From Paenibacillus tyrphae (lineage in GTDB: Bacteria > Bacillota > Bacilli > Paenibacillales > NBRC-103111), in NCBI RefSeq assembly GCF_024158745.1, contig NZ_JAMZAW010000007.1, positions 245,375 to 309,374 of the forward strand: 64,000 nt of DNA, read 5' to 3'. This document shows positions 1 through 8,875 of this stretch, piece by piece. A model generated the notes under the pieces. It was not told the DNA's origin. It ran no database searches and saw only the letters and a list, made by a program, of their open reading frames with translations. The position numbers were made by a program, and so were the translations under genes. Within the stretch, counting starts at the first letter, position 1; the number at the start of each line of letters is the position of its first letter.

Positions 1-448
1 AGCAAGTCAGCCCGTCGGCGAGCAGCGCATCCTCCATCGCGACATGGCCGAACTTCGTGCCCCAGCGGTTTCGGACCAAATAAGGCACTTGGCTCATACT
101 TTCCACGCCGCCCGCAATGACGGCTTCCTCTTGCCCCGCCGCAATCGCCAGCGCCGCGCTTGTGATCGCCTTGAGGCCGGAGCCGCACGCTTTGATGACG
201 ACGTGGCCGGGCACCGTCAGCGGAAAACCTGCCCGCTGCGAGCTGATTCGGGCTGAATTGAGCCCGCCGCCGTGCACATAGCCGTGGCCGAAAATGATTT
301 CGCCCACCTCTTCCTTCGGCAGCGCCGTTTTCGCCATCAAGCCCGTCAGCACTTGACGTCCCAGCTCGGTGGCGGGCACATCCCGCAGCGACTTGCCGAA
401 GGCTCCGACCGCCGTGCGGACCCCCGCTGCGATAACGACTTCATTCAT
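1..448 (-). CDS. Acetyl-CoA C-acetyltransferase (thiolase), cut by the window edge
   Basis: Only the N-terminal 149 or so residues lie in the window; the gene runs off the left end. The translated start (MNEVVIAAGVRTAVG) and the segment IKACGSGLKAI, which holds the acyl-accepting active-site cysteine, are typical of type II thiolases. These cleave acetoacetyl-CoA (or a longer 3-oxoacyl-CoA) with CoA. The ATG at 448 follows a GGGAGG ribosome binding site and lies 15 bases after the CoA-transferase B stop codon, so it is the last visible gene of a catabolic operon. Its place after an acetoacetate-type CoA transferase suggests it splits the activated 3-oxoacid. Exact chain-length specificity cannot be read from this fragment. 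Confidence 0.9.
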   Translation of the reverse strand, partial: MNEVVIAAGVRTAVGAFGKSLRDVPATELGRQVLTGLMAKTALPKEEVGEIIFGHGYVHGGGLNSARISSQRAGFPLTVPGHVVIKACGSGLKAITSAALAIAAGQEEAVIAGGVESMSQVPYLVRNRWGTKFGHVAMEDALLADGLTC

Positions 449-463
449 CACGGATTGCCTCCC

Positions 464-1129
464 TTATTGAATCGTAGACACAACGGACGGAACGATCAAT
501 TCCGCTTCCGTCTGCCGGATGACATCTTCTGCTGTGAAGGGGGCCATCACTTCCCGCAAAACAAGTCCCTCGTCCGTTACTTCCATCACGGCCATTTCGG
601 TAATGATCATATCCACGCAGCGCGGCGCGGTTAACGGAAGGGAGCACTGCTTCAATATTTTCGACTCGCCCTGCTTGTTCGTGTGGTTCATCAGGACGAT
701 GACCTTGCGCGATTTTTGTGCCAGCTCCATCGCTCCGCCCATCCCGGGCACCCGTTTGCCGGGAACGATCCAGTTCGCCAAATCCCCGTTCTGGCTCACC
801 TCAAGCGCGCCCAGAATCGTGATGTCCACATAGCCGCGGCGAATAATTCCGAACGCCGTCGCGCTGTCGAAATACGATGCACCCGGCACGATGGTCACCG
901 GAAAGCCTCCGGCATTGCACAGCGCCGGATCTTCGCTCCCCTTGGCCGGGCTCGGACCGGTGCCCAGGATGCCGTTCTCCGCGTGAAAAAACACTTGGAG
1001 CTCCGACGGCACATAATTGGCCACCAAGGTCGGAATCCCGATGCCGAGGTTCACGAGCATCCCGTCTTGAATCTCCTGCGCCGCCCGCCGGGCGATCCGG
1101 TAACGGCTGTCTTCTACTCCCACGCCCAT
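464..1129 (-). CDS. 3-oxoacid CoA-transferase subunit B
   Basis: This 221-residue protein is the B subunit of a family I CoA transferase (AtoA/ScoB type), which moves CoA from succinyl-CoA or acetyl-CoA to a 3-oxoacid. The segment AENGILG carries the catalytic glutamate that forms the enzyme-CoA thioester, and LGIGIPTLVANYVP is a family signature. I start it at the ATG at 1129 (MGVGVEDSRYRIARRAAQEI), preceded by AAGGAG; the longer reading frame starting at 1192 would overlap subunit A by 79 bases and adds residues not seen in the family. The chosen start overlaps the end of subunit A by 16 bases, which suggests translational coupling. Confidence 0.93.
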   Translation of the reverse strand: MGVGVEDSRYRIARRAAQEIQDGMLVNLGIGIPTLVANYVPSELQVFFHAENGILGTGPSPAKGSEDPALCNAGGFPVTIVPGASYFDSATAFGIIRRGYVDITILGALEVSQNGDLANWIVPGKRVPGMGGAMELAQKSRKVIVLMNHTNKQGESKILKQCSLPLTAPRCVDMIITEMAVMEVTDEGLVLREVMAPFTAEDVIRQTEAELIVPSVVSTIQ

Positions 1130-1809
1130 GTCCAGTTCACTCCTTGACTCGGTATGACCATATCGACATAAATTCCCGGGGTGACGATGCATTCCGGGTC
1201 CAGCTCGCCGAGCGGCACGATTTCGTCTACCTCGGCAATGGTGTAATCTCCGGCCATCGCGACGAGCGGATTGAAATTGCGGGCGCTTTTGTCATAGATC
1301 AAGTTGCCGTACGGATCGGCCTTCATCGCGTGCACGATGCTGACCTCGGCGGTCAGCGCCGTCTCGATCAAATACGGCTTGCCATCCAGCACGATCTGCT
1401 GCTTGCCCTCTTCGGCAATCGTGCCGATGCCGACATCGACGAAGATGCCGCCCAAGCCGACGCCTCCGGCGCGGACGCGTTCGGCCAGCGTCCCTTGCGG
1501 GCTGAACTCCACCTCAAGCACGCCCTCGTTCATGAACCGGCCGGCGTTCGGATTGGAGCCGATATGCGAGACGATGACCTTCCTGACCCTTCCCGCCGTG
1601 ATCAACCGCCCGATCCCGATATCCGGGAACGCGCAGTCGTTGCCGATCAGGACAAGATCGCGCACGCCTTTATCCAATATGCCTTGGCACAAGGACGGAG
1701 GATTTCCTACGCCTCCGAACCCCCCGTACATGAGGGTCATCCCGTCGCGTATATGCTGAAGCGCGTCCTCCAGCCCGGCGACCTTGCTTCGCTTTTTTAC
1801 AAGCTCCAT
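1114..1809 (-). CDS. 3-oxoacid CoA-transferase subunit A
   Basis: A 231-residue A subunit of the same family I CoA transferase (AtoD/ScoA type). The glycine-rich segment MYGGFGGVGNPPSL near residues 26-40 is the CoA-binding loop typical of these subunits, and VIVSHIGSNPNAGRFMNEG is also conserved. It partners with the overlapping downstream subunit B. Its stop codon lies inside the B gene start, and it follows the aminotransferase by 11 bases, so these genes form one operon. The likely substrate is acetoacetate or a related 3-oxoacid, inferred from the thiolase that follows. Confidence 0.93.
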   Translation of the reverse strand: MELVKKRSKVAGLEDALQHIRDGMTLMYGGFGGVGNPPSLCQGILDKGVRDLVLIGNDCAFPDIGIGRLITAGRVRKVIVSHIGSNPNAGRFMNEGVLEVEFSPQGTLAERVRAGGVGLGGIFVDVGIGTIAEEGKQQIVLDGKPYLIETALTAEVSIVHAMKADPYGNLIYDKSARNFNPLVAMAGDYTIAEVDEIVPLGELDPECIVTPGIYVDMVIPSQGVNWTWAWE

Positions 1810-1820
1810 GCGTCTTCCCC

Positions 1821-3185
1821 CTATACCGCCGCTTTATTCAAATGGCCTTCCGTCCGCAGTTCCTCTTGCACTTCAAAAATACTATTTTCCAATATACTTA
1901 CTAGGCTATCTATTTGTTCTTGGGTGATGATTAATGGCGGAGAAACGATAATCGCGTCTCCGGCCGCTCCGTCGATGCCTCCCGATGCCGGGTACACGAG
2001 CAGCCCTTTGTCAAAAGCGCGCTTGATGACCCGCGCCGTCACGCCGAGCGATAGCGGGAAAATCCCTTTCGTCCGCACATCCGGCACGAACTCCAGTCCG
2101 AGCAGCATCCCTTTGCCCCGCACGTCGCCTACGATCTCCAGCCGCTTGGCCATCTCCTGCAGCTTGGCCAGAAGATACTCGCCGTTCACTTCCGCCTTGC
2201 GGACCAAATCGTGCTTTTCCATATAGTCCAGCACGGCCAGGCAAACGGCGGCGGATTGCGGATTGGCGCTGTACGTATGCCCCGCCATGATCGACTTGGA
2301 CCCTTTCAGAATCGGCTCCATCACCTTGTCGCTGACTAGCGTCGCCGCCATCGGCGTGTAGCCTGCGCTCATCCCTTTGCCCAAGGCGACGATGTCAGGA
2401 TCGACTCCCCAGTGCTCAATCCCGAACTTCTTGCCGGCTCTGCCGAGCCCGGTCATCACCTCGTCCGCGATGAACAGAATATCGTATTTGTCGCAAATGC
2501 GCTTGATCTCCTGATAGTAGCCCTCCGGCGGCGTCACCGCCCCTCCCGAAGCGCCGATGATCGGCTCTGCGATAAATCCGGCGATATGCTCCGGCCCGAT
2601 ACGCAGAATCGACGTTTCCAGCTCCTGCGCGCATTTCATGCCGCAGCCGGGATGCGCTTCCTTCAGCGGACAGCGGTAGCAGTACGGCGCGGAGACGGAC
2701 GGATAATCTTCGAGCAGCGGAATGAACCGCTTGCGCCGCAAAATATTGCCGGACATGGACAAAGCGCCCATCGTAATGCCGTGATAGCTCATCCAGCGGG
2801 AGATGAAGCGGTTTTTGCGGTCGCGGCCTTTCTCCTGCCAATGCTGGATCGCAATCTTCATCGCCGTCTCCGTCGCTTCCGAGCCGCTGTTGACGAAAAA
2901 GGACCAGTTCCAGCGCCCCCCGGACCATTCACTTAACCGTCTCGCAAGCTCTTCGGCTGGCTCGCTCGTAAACTGCGCACGGTACGCGAACGATACTTTC
3001 TCCGCCTGCGCCTTCATCGCCTCGACGATTTCCGGCACTCCGTGGCCGATACTCGCCGTCACCGCGCCGGAGCAGCCGTCGATATATGTTTTGCCGTCCG
3101 TGTCATAGAGATAAATTCCTTGTCCGCTGGCCACTGTAGGGTAGTCGTAGTCCAGAATCGGCTTGATCAAATGTGTATCCGTCAT
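1821..3185 (-). CDS. Class III pyridoxal-phosphate aminotransferase
   Basis: A 454-residue fold-type I, class III (omega) aminotransferase. NSGSEATETAMKIA binds the cofactor phosphate, FIADEVMTGLGR carries the aspartate that contacts the pyridine nitrogen, and VALGKGMSAGYTPMAA carries the Schiff-base lysine. Such enzymes move an amino group from omega- or beta-amino acids to pyruvate or 2-oxoglutarate. The context (CoA transferase and thiolase downstream, glutamate-type dehydrogenase upstream, amino-acid ABC transporter nearby) suggests it turns a beta-amino acid into a 3-oxoacid, which is then activated and cleaved; this is inference. It starts 25 bases after the dehydrogenase gene. Confidence 0.9.
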   Translation of the reverse strand: MTDTHLIKPILDYDYPTVASGQGIYLYDTDGKTYIDGCSGAVTASIGHGVPEIVEAMKAQAEKVSFAYRAQFTSEPAEELARRLSEWSGGRWNWSFFVNSGSEATETAMKIAIQHWQEKGRDRKNRFISRWMSYHGITMGALSMSGNILRRKRFIPLLEDYPSVSAPYCYRCPLKEAHPGCGMKCAQELETSILRIGPEHIAGFIAEPIIGASGGAVTPPEGYYQEIKRICDKYDILFIADEVMTGLGRAGKKFGIEHWGVDPDIVALGKGMSAGYTPMAATLVSDKVMEPILKGSKSIMAGHTYSANPQSAAVCLAVLDYMEKHDLVRKAEVNGEYLLAKLQEMAKRLEIVGDVRGKGMLLGLEFVPDVRTKGIFPLSLGVTARVIKRAFDKGLLVYPASGGIDGAAGDAIIVSPPLIITQEQIDSLVSILENSIFEVQEELRTEGHLNKAAV

Positions 3186-3210
3186 GTCGGTTCCCCTCTT
3201 TACGCTTGTG

Positions 3211-4476
3211 TTAAACCCAGCCTCTCCAGCGCATGGCTTCCGCCATTTTGCGGAGGCCTGCCATATAGGCGGCCAGCCTCATGTCCACCTTGCTTTCCAG
3301 CGCGATCCGATGGACCCCGCGAAAAGCGTTGACCAAAAGGTGGTCCAGCTTCCGATAAACTTCCGCTTCGGACCATTGGCAGCCCTGGTTGTTTTGAACC
3401 CGCTCGAAGTATGAAGCGACAACACCGCCTGCGCTCGCCAGCACGTCGGGGACGAGCAGCACGCCTCGCGAGGTGAGAATTTCCGTAGCCTTCGCGGTGG
3501 TCGGCCCATTTGCCGCCTCGACGACGATTTTCGCTTGAATGTCGGCCGCGTTCTTTTCTGTAATCTGGTTTTCAGCGGCGGCCGGGATGAGAATGTCGCA
3601 AGCTTGCACAAGCAGCTCCCGGTTGGAGATCGCGCTTGCGAACAGGTGGGTGACCGTGCCGTACGCATCCCGTTTTTCCAGCAAATAATCGACATCGAGG
3701 CCGTCCGAGTGGTACAGAGCGCCGGCGGCATCCGAAATCCCTACGATCTTCGCTCCGGCGTCATGCAGAAATTTGGCCAGATAGCCTCCGGCATGGCCGA
3801 ATCCTTGAACGATCACCCTTGCGCCGCCGATCTGCATGCAGGCCGCCTTCGCCGCTTCGCGCAGCACGATCGTCACGCCTTTGGCCGTTGAGGACTCCCT
3901 GCCCGCCGAACCGCCCAGCGCGAGCGGCTTGCCGGTAATAAAACCGGGCGAGTCGAATTCGCGGAGACGGCCGTACTCGTCCATCATCCAAGCCATTATT
4001 TGCGCATTCGTGTACATATCCGGGGCCAGGATATCCTTCGTCGGACCGACGATCTGGCTGATCGCCCGGACATACCCGCGGCTTAGCCGCTCCAGCTCGG
4101 CGACGGACATCGTGCGCGGATCGCACTCAATGCCTCCCATGCCCCCGCCGTACGGGAGGTCGGTCAGACCGCATTGGATGCTCATCCCCATCGACAAAGC
4201 GGTCACTTCCTCCGGGGTCACCGTGGGATGAAACCGAATGCCGCCTTTGGTCGGTCCCACCGCATCGTTATGCTGAGCCCGGTAGCCGGTAAATACCTGA
4301 ACAGAGCCGTCGTCCATACGTATGGGAATACTAACCGTCATCAAGCGAAGGGGCCGCTTCAATAGCTCGTAAAACGATTCCGCGCAGCCCATATGCTCCA
4401 GCGCTTTCTTGATGAGCTGCTGCGTTCGCTCCAAGATGCTTGGTTGTTCCGTTTGCCGAACCGTATCGACTGCCAT
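3211..4476 (-). CDS. Glu/Leu/Phe/Val dehydrogenase family protein with a replaced catalytic lysine
   Basis: A 421-residue protein with the full length and fold signature of hexameric NAD(P)-dependent glutamate dehydrogenases (GudB/RocG-like). The substrate-binding segment GPTKGGIRFHP, the APDMYTN aspartate segment, and the Rossmann segment VQGFGHAGGYLA are present. However, the usual PYGGGKGGI catalytic motif reads PYGGGMGGIECDP: the lysine that binds and polarises the substrate is methionine (ATG instead of AAG, near 4137-4142). Oxidative deamination of glutamate should therefore be weak or lost, or the specificity changed. It is the first gene of the catabolic operon and would otherwise recycle the glutamate formed by the aminotransferase. 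Confidence 0.88.
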   Translation of the reverse strand: MAVDTVRQTEQPSILERTQQLIKKALEHMGCAESFYELLKRPLRLMTVSIPIRMDDGSVQVFTGYRAQHNDAVGPTKGGIRFHPTVTPEEVTALSMGMSIQCGLTDLPYGGGMGGIECDPRTMSVAELERLSRGYVRAISQIVGPTKDILAPDMYTNAQIMAWMMDEYGRLREFDSPGFITGKPLALGGSAGRESSTAKGVTIVLREAAKAACMQIGGARVIVQGFGHAGGYLAKFLHDAGAKIVGISDAAGALYHSDGLDVDYLLEKRDAYGTVTHLFASAISNRELLVQACDILIPAAAENQITEKNAADIQAKIVVEAANGPTTAKATEILTSRGVLLVPDVLASAGGVVASYFERVQNNQGCQWSEAEVYRKLDHLLVNAFRGVHRIALESKVDMRLAAYMAGLRKMAEAMRWRGWV

Positions 4477-4542
4477 CGTTCCACCTCCGGCCTCTGCGTT
4501 ATGGCTGCGATTACTTGTAGTTTAAACCAGCTAAAGCGCTCG

Positions 4543-4598
4543 ATCTATTCGACCGACGAATCCAAAATGAGCGCGCTTTTTTATACATCAGGTATAAA
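4543..4598. promoter_or_regulatory. Composite control element between the dehydrogenase operon and pucR
   Basis: The divergent intergenic region holds the inverted repeat TTTATAC-ATCAG-GTATAAA (4580-4598) and, 37 bases from its start, the block ATCTATTCG (4543-4551). The same pair recurs at 8724-8779 upstream of the amino-acid ABC transporter, with the same 37-base spacing and the same orientation relative to the minus-strand operon. I infer that these are binding sites for the adjacent PucR-family regulator, joining catabolism and uptake in one regulon. Confidence 0.55.
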
Positions 4599-4673
4599 TT
4601 CCAGCTTGCCCGAAATCACAGGCCGTGATATAACTTACTCAAGCCAATCCGCACAGAAAAGAGGATCATTCCT

Positions 4674-6329
4674 ATGGGAATTAGCATTCAAGAAGCGATC
4701 CAGCTGCCCGTGATGTCGAAGACGAAATTAGTCGCCGGATTCGACGGCATGAACAATATGATCAAATGGGTCACGATCGTCGAAGTCATCGAAGACATCG
4801 ACCGGCTGCAGGAAGGCGAGTTCCTGATTACGACCGGCTTCGGCCTGATGGAAAGCGAAGAGAAACGGAACCAGTTCCACAAGCTGCTGTCCAACAAGAA
4901 GCTGTCCGGCGTCGCGATGTACACCGGCTTTTACTTGCGCGAAATTCCCCAATCGTTCATCGACATTGCGAACCGCTCCGCCCTTCCGCTGCTGGAAATC
5001 CCGACGGATATCAACTTTTCGGTCATTACGAAGGCGATTCTGGAGCAGATCGTCAACAACCAATTCCGCATGTTCGAGCATTCGATCAACATCCACAAGG
5101 AATTTACCCGTTTGGTCCTCGACAACCAAGGAATCCAGGCGATCACCGAAACGCTATCGCGGCTGACGGACGGCAGCATCGTGCTGTTCGATGCGGATGC
5201 TTCCATCGTCTCGGATCGAATCGTTCATGACACGGTCCGCGGAATCGGTCAGGATCGGCTCCTGCTCTTTTCCGAGCCGCTGCAGCCGCCTTTTGAACAG
5301 CAGCTTCTTCACTTAAACAATCATGAAAGCGAATACACAATTTCGCTCTATCCAGTCATGGCGAATCAGACAAACTACGGCTGGATTGCGGCCATCAAGG
5401 ATAAAGAACGATGGAAAGACATCGACCAGATCGCGGTCGAGCATGCGGCCACCGTGTATGCGATTGAATTCCTGCGGCATAAAGCGATTTTGGATACGGA
5501 AATCCGTTTTCAGGGCGAATTTCTCGATCAAGTGTTAAACAAAAATTTTACCAATAAAGCCGAAGTCATCGAGCGCGGCAAAAAGCTGGGCTTCGATCCG
5601 AGCGGCAGTCAGGCCGTGCTGCAAATCAAGGTGGAGAACCTTCCGTCTGACCTTGACCGCTGTACGCTGGACGACATGTTGGACCGGCTGTATCAGATCG
5701 TGAACCAGACGATGAGCAAGCATAACCGCCAGTTTCTGCTGCGCAACCGGCTGAACGGCTGTGTCGTCCTGATGGGAACGGGAAGCAAAGGAAAGGCTCC
5801 CGAAGCCGCAGAGGAAGCTTCGCTTCCAGCCGTGCGGGACATCGCCGATAAATGGAGCGCGTTCTATCCCGAATACCCGCTGCGGATCGGCATCGGCAAA
5901 AGCTATACTGACCTTGCCGACCTGGCCAAAAGCGCGCAGGAAGCGCATCGGGCGCTCGTCTTCGCCAAGCTGCTGCACAAGCCGAAGTCCGTCGTCCACT
6001 ATGACGATCTGGGACTGTACCACTTCCTGATCCAAATGCAGGAGCTCGGCATGGATTTACGGCAGTTTGCCGAAGAGCAGCTCGGAGCCTTGATGCAGAA
6101 CAAGCGCCAGGGAGCCGACCTGCTTCAAACGCTGGAAACGTACCTGTACCATAACCAGAGCCTGCACGTGACCGCGGCCGAATTGTTCATTCACCGTCAT
6201 ACGCTGAAATACCGGCTGAATCAGATCGAGAAGAAAACCCGGCGCAATCTTCAATCGTCGGAAGACCGCTTGAAGCTGGAGATCGCGATCATGGCCTACA
6301 AGCTGACCGTTTCTTCCGAGGAGCTGTAG
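4674..6329 (+). CDS. PucR family transcriptional regulator
   Basis: A 551-residue regulator. Residues 1-130 match the PucR N-terminal domain (MGISIQEAIQLP start, then EFLITTGFGL), a GGDEF-like middle region follows, and the C-terminal 60 residues are the PucR helix-turn-helix (LHVTAAELFIHRHTLKYRLNQ). These proteins sense small molecules and usually activate purine or amino-acid catabolic genes. It is divergent from the dehydrogenase-led operon and its 3' end overlaps the convergent ABC permease gene by 34 bases. The duplicated palindrome element upstream and at 8724 suggests that it controls both flanking operons. Its effector cannot be told from sequence. Confidence 0.9.
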   Translation: MGISIQEAIQLPVMSKTKLVAGFDGMNNMIKWVTIVEVIEDIDRLQEGEFLITTGFGLMESEEKRNQFHKLLSNKKLSGVAMYTGFYLREIPQSFIDIANRSALPLLEIPTDINFSVITKAILEQIVNNQFRMFEHSINIHKEFTRLVLDNQGIQAITETLSRLTDGSIVLFDADASIVSDRIVHDTVRGIGQDRLLLFSEPLQPPFEQQLLHLNNHESEYTISLYPVMANQTNYGWIAAIKDKERWKDIDQIAVEHAATVYAIEFLRHKAILDTEIRFQGEFLDQVLNKNFTNKAEVIERGKKLGFDPSGSQAVLQIKVENLPSDLDRCTLDDMLDRLYQIVNQTMSKHNRQFLLRNRLNGCVVLMGTGSKGKAPEAAEEASLPAVRDIADKWSAFYPEYPLRIGIGKSYTDLADLAKSAQEAHRALVFAKLLHKPKSVVHYDDLGLYHFLIQMQELGMDLRQFAEEQLGALMQNKRQGADLLQTLETYLYHNQSLHVTAAELFIHRHTLKYRLNQIEKKTRRNLQSSEDRLKLEIAIMAYKLTVSSEEL

Positions 6330-7012
6330 CGGGCGCGCGGCTTGGCGCTCGCTTCCCTGCTTTTCGCTTTCGCGTTGACATCGAGTCTCGCTTCCAGCTT
6401 GCCCACCACAAACGTGAAGAGCATAACCAGAGCCAAGTAATATAACCCCGCCACCACGTACGTTTCGAGCTGCTTGAAGTTCGCGGCCGCTTCGCTTAAT
6501 GCCGCTCCCCACAAATCCGACATGCCGACGTAAGCGACGAGCGACGATTCTTTCAGTCCCAGAATGAACTGGTTGCCGAGTGGAGGAATCGCGATTTTGA
6601 ACGCCTGCGGCAAAATAATTCTTCGCATCGCCTGCGGATACGTCATCCCGAGCGAGCGAGCCGCTTCCATCTGACCGCGGTCGATCGATTGAATCGCGCC
6701 GCGGAAAATTTCCGCGATGTACGCGCCGCCGTGAATCGCCAGCGCGAACACCCCCGCCCAGAACTGCGACAGCAAAATAATGTTGGAAATTCCGAAGTAC
6801 AGCACGGCGATCTGGATAATAAGCGGCGTTCCGCGGATTAACGTAATGTAGAATGTCGCTACGGCGTTCAAGACGCGGCTCTTCGACAGCCGGAAAAAGG
6901 CAAAGATCAGACCGATGACGCTTCCGAGCAGAAGAGAAACCAACGTTATGCGAACGGTCAGCCAGGTCGCTTTCAGAAACACGTCGTAACTGGACAGCAA
7001 GATTTCGATCAT
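6296..7012 (-). CDS. Amino acid ABC transporter permease
   Basis: A 238-residue inner-membrane permease of the HisM/GlnP type. It has about five hydrophobic segments and the conserved EAA loop (EAARSLGMTYPQAMRRIILPQAF) that docks the ATPase. It is the last gene of a three-gene polar amino acid importer, with the binding protein 28 bases upstream. Its C-terminal coding region overlaps the 3' end of pucR on the opposite strand by 34 bases, so the two transcripts converge. Confidence 0.93.
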   Translation of the reverse strand: MIEILLSSYDVFLKATWLTVRITLVSLLLGSVIGLIFAFFRLSKSRVLNAVATFYITLIRGTPLIIQIAVLYFGISNIILLSQFWAGVFALAIHGGAYIAEIFRGAIQSIDRGQMEAARSLGMTYPQAMRRIILPQAFKIAIPPLGNQFILGLKESSLVAYVGMSDLWGAALSEAAANFKQLETYVVAGLYYLALVMLFTFVVGKLEARLDVNAKAKSREASAKPRARYSSSEETVSL

Positions 7013-7040
7013 CGGGTCACCTCATCTGAATATCGTTTCG

Positions 7041-7847
7041 TTACTTTTGCAAAATATTTCTGCCAAACCATTTCTCACTCAGCTTGTCGTACGTCCCGTC
7101 CTTCACCATTTCGTCGATAGCCTTGTTCAATTGATCCAGCAGTGCTTGGTCCTCCTTGCGGACCGCGATTCCCATTTCCTGCATCGTCAGCGGCTCCCCG
7201 ACGGCCTTGATCGCCGTGGCGCTTTCCTTGATCATGCGGAAGCCGACCAAATCGTCCGTAATGACCGCATCCACCCGCCCCGTCGGCAGATCCAGCAGCG
7301 CCGTCAGATCGCTGTCGTATTCGGTAATGTTGCCCGCATCCGTCCGCTCGGCCGCCAGACTTTTGAACAAGCTGGCCTTGAGCACGCCGATTTTCTTGCC
7401 CTTCAGATCAGCCGCGGTTTTGATCGTCTCGTTCGTCTTGGCAACGAAAATTTGCGCGCCCGACCGGTAGTAAGGCGTCGTGAAGTTGACTGTCTTCTGG
7501 CGTTCCGGCGTAATCGCCATACTGCCCAGAATCGCATCGTATTTCTTCGAGAGAAGACCGGGAATGATCGTTTCCCACGGGTTCGTGACCGGCTCGGCCT
7601 TCACGCCCATTTTCTTGGCCAGCTCACTCCCGAATTCGACGTCAAAGCCGACCAAATTGCCGCTTTCCTTGTAGTTGAAAGGCTTATACAGCCCGCTCAT
7701 TGCAAAATGAAACGCTTTCGCTTGTCCGGAATCTTTGCCGTCGGCAGAAGCCGCAGACGGGGTGTTGCCTGTCGAAGCACAGCCGGCGAGAAGCATAGCC
7801 CCTACCAGCATCGACAACAAGGAAACGATCAACCCTTTTTTCATCAC
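7041..7847 (-). CDS. Amino acid ABC transporter substrate-binding lipoprotein
   Basis: A 268-residue solute-binding protein of family 3. The N-terminus has a lipoprotein signal with lipobox LLAGC at residues 19-23, so the mature protein is anchored to the outer face of the membrane by its cysteine. The segments FDVEFGSELAKKMG and WETIIPGLLSKKYDAIL are typical of polar amino acid binding proteins. It forms one operon with the ATPase (40 bases upstream) and permease. Linkage to the aminotransferase operon suggests an amino acid ligand, possibly one with an unusual amino position. Confidence 0.93.
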   Translation of the reverse strand: MMKKGLIVSLLSMLVGAMLLAGCASTGNTPSAASADGKDSGQAKAFHFAMSGLYKPFNYKESGNLVGFDVEFGSELAKKMGVKAEPVTNPWETIIPGLLSKKYDAILGSMAITPERQKTVNFTTPYYRSGAQIFVAKTNETIKTAADLKGKKIGVLKASLFKSLAAERTDAGNITEYDSDLTALLDLPTGRVDAVITDDLVGFRMIKESATAIKAVGEPLTMQEMGIAVRKEDQALLDQLNKAIDEMVKDGTYDKLSEKWFGRNILQK

Positions 7848-7886
7848 ATATTCCTCCTGTAAGTTGGTCTTAGGCTGCGTTGCTTT

Positions 7887-8609
7887 TTAAAGGATACTGC
7901 GCAAAAACTGCTGGGCCCGCTCCGTCTGCGGATTGACAAAAAATTGTTCGGGATGGGCTTCCTCCAATATTTTTCCGTCGCTCATGAAGACGACGCGGTC
8001 GGCTACCTCGCGGGCGAAGCCCATCTCATGGGTGACGACGATCATCGTCATGCCTTCCTTGGCGAGCTGCTTCATCACTTGGAGCACCTCGCCGACAAGC
8101 TCGGGGTCCAGAGCCGAAGTCGGCTCGTCGAACAGCATAACTCTCGGCGCCATGGCGAGCGCCCGGGCGATGGCGACACGCTGCTTCTGCCCGCCGGACA
8201 GCATGGCGGGATAATCGTGCGCCTTATCCTTCAGCCCTACCTTGTCCAGCAAGTCGTAGGCGGTGTCGATGGCCGTATTCTTTTTGATCTTCTTCACATG
8301 GATCGGAGCCTCGATCACGTTCTCCAGTACCGTTTTATGGGGAAACAGATTAAAATGCTGGAACACCATGCCGACCTCTTGCCGGATCTGATTCAGGTTC
8401 GACTTGTGAGGGTCGCGCTTCTCGCCGAAAATATAAATTTCCCCGTCATCATAAATTTCGAGGAAGTTCAGACACCGCAGCAGCGTGCTTTTGCCCGAGC
8501 CGCTTGCGCCGAGCATGACGACGACTTCTTTTTCCTGTACGTTTAAATTAATGCCTTTCAGGACGTTAACGGAGCCGAATGACTTGACCAAGGTGTTAAC
8601 TTGAATCAT
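7887..8609 (-). CDS. Amino acid ABC transporter ATP-binding protein
   Basis: A 240-residue GlnQ-type ATPase. Walker A is GASGSGKST, the ABC signature is [15 protein letters not shown], Walker B is [12 protein letters not shown], and the switch histidine is in VVTHEMGFA. It powers the adjacent permease and binding protein and is the first gene of the operon. The shared control element at 8724-8779 lies 115 bases upstream of its start. Confidence 0.95.
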   Translation of the reverse strand: MIQVNTLVKSFGSVNVLKGINLNVQEKEVVVMLGASGSGKSTLLRCLNFLEIYDDGEIYIFGEKRDPHKSNLNQIRQEVGMVFQHFNLFPHKTVLENVIEAPIHVKKIKKNTAIDTAYDLLDKVGLKDKAHDYPAMLSGGQKQRVAIARALAMAPRVMLFDEPTSALDPELVGEVLQVMKQLAKEGMTMIVVTHEMGFAREVADRVVFMSDGKILEEAHPEQFFVNPQTERAQQFLRSIL

Positions 8610-8723
8610 GGATTAACCTCCTTGCGGGATAGTCTATGTTGCAAAGAAAGCGCATTCTTTTGGAAGTGCGGCTTGTCCTCAAAAAGTTTACCTGGTTAAA
8701 TAGTAATATAGAAACCGCTTACA

Positions 8724-8779
8724 ATCTATTCGCCGATAGAACGAAAAAAGCTTCCCGCTTTTTATACGCCATGTATATA
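8724..8779. promoter_or_regulatory. Second copy of the PucR-locus composite element, upstream of the ABC transporter
   Basis: The inverted repeat TTTATAC-GCCAT-GTATATA (8761-8779, one mismatch) lies 37 bases from ATCTATTCG (8724-8732). Spacing and orientation equal those of the element at 4543-4598. It sits upstream of the minus-strand ABC operon that starts at 8609, as expected for an activator site. Confidence 0.55.
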
Positions 8780-8831
8780 AATCATACCCCATTTTGAGAG
8801 CCGAAAGCTGTGGAAACCGTTGGGAAGGGGT

Positions 8832-8858
8832 AAAAAAAGAGGGCCGCCGAGGCGACCC
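8832..8858 (-). terminator. Intrinsic terminator after the slipin gene
   Basis: On the minus strand GGGTCGCC-TC-GGCGGCCC forms a GC-rich hairpin followed by a run of T residues. It lies 18 bases after the slipin stop codon and ends the DIP1984-ncRNA-slipin unit. Confidence 0.85.
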
Positions 8859-8875
8859 GCTGATAAATCTATCGA

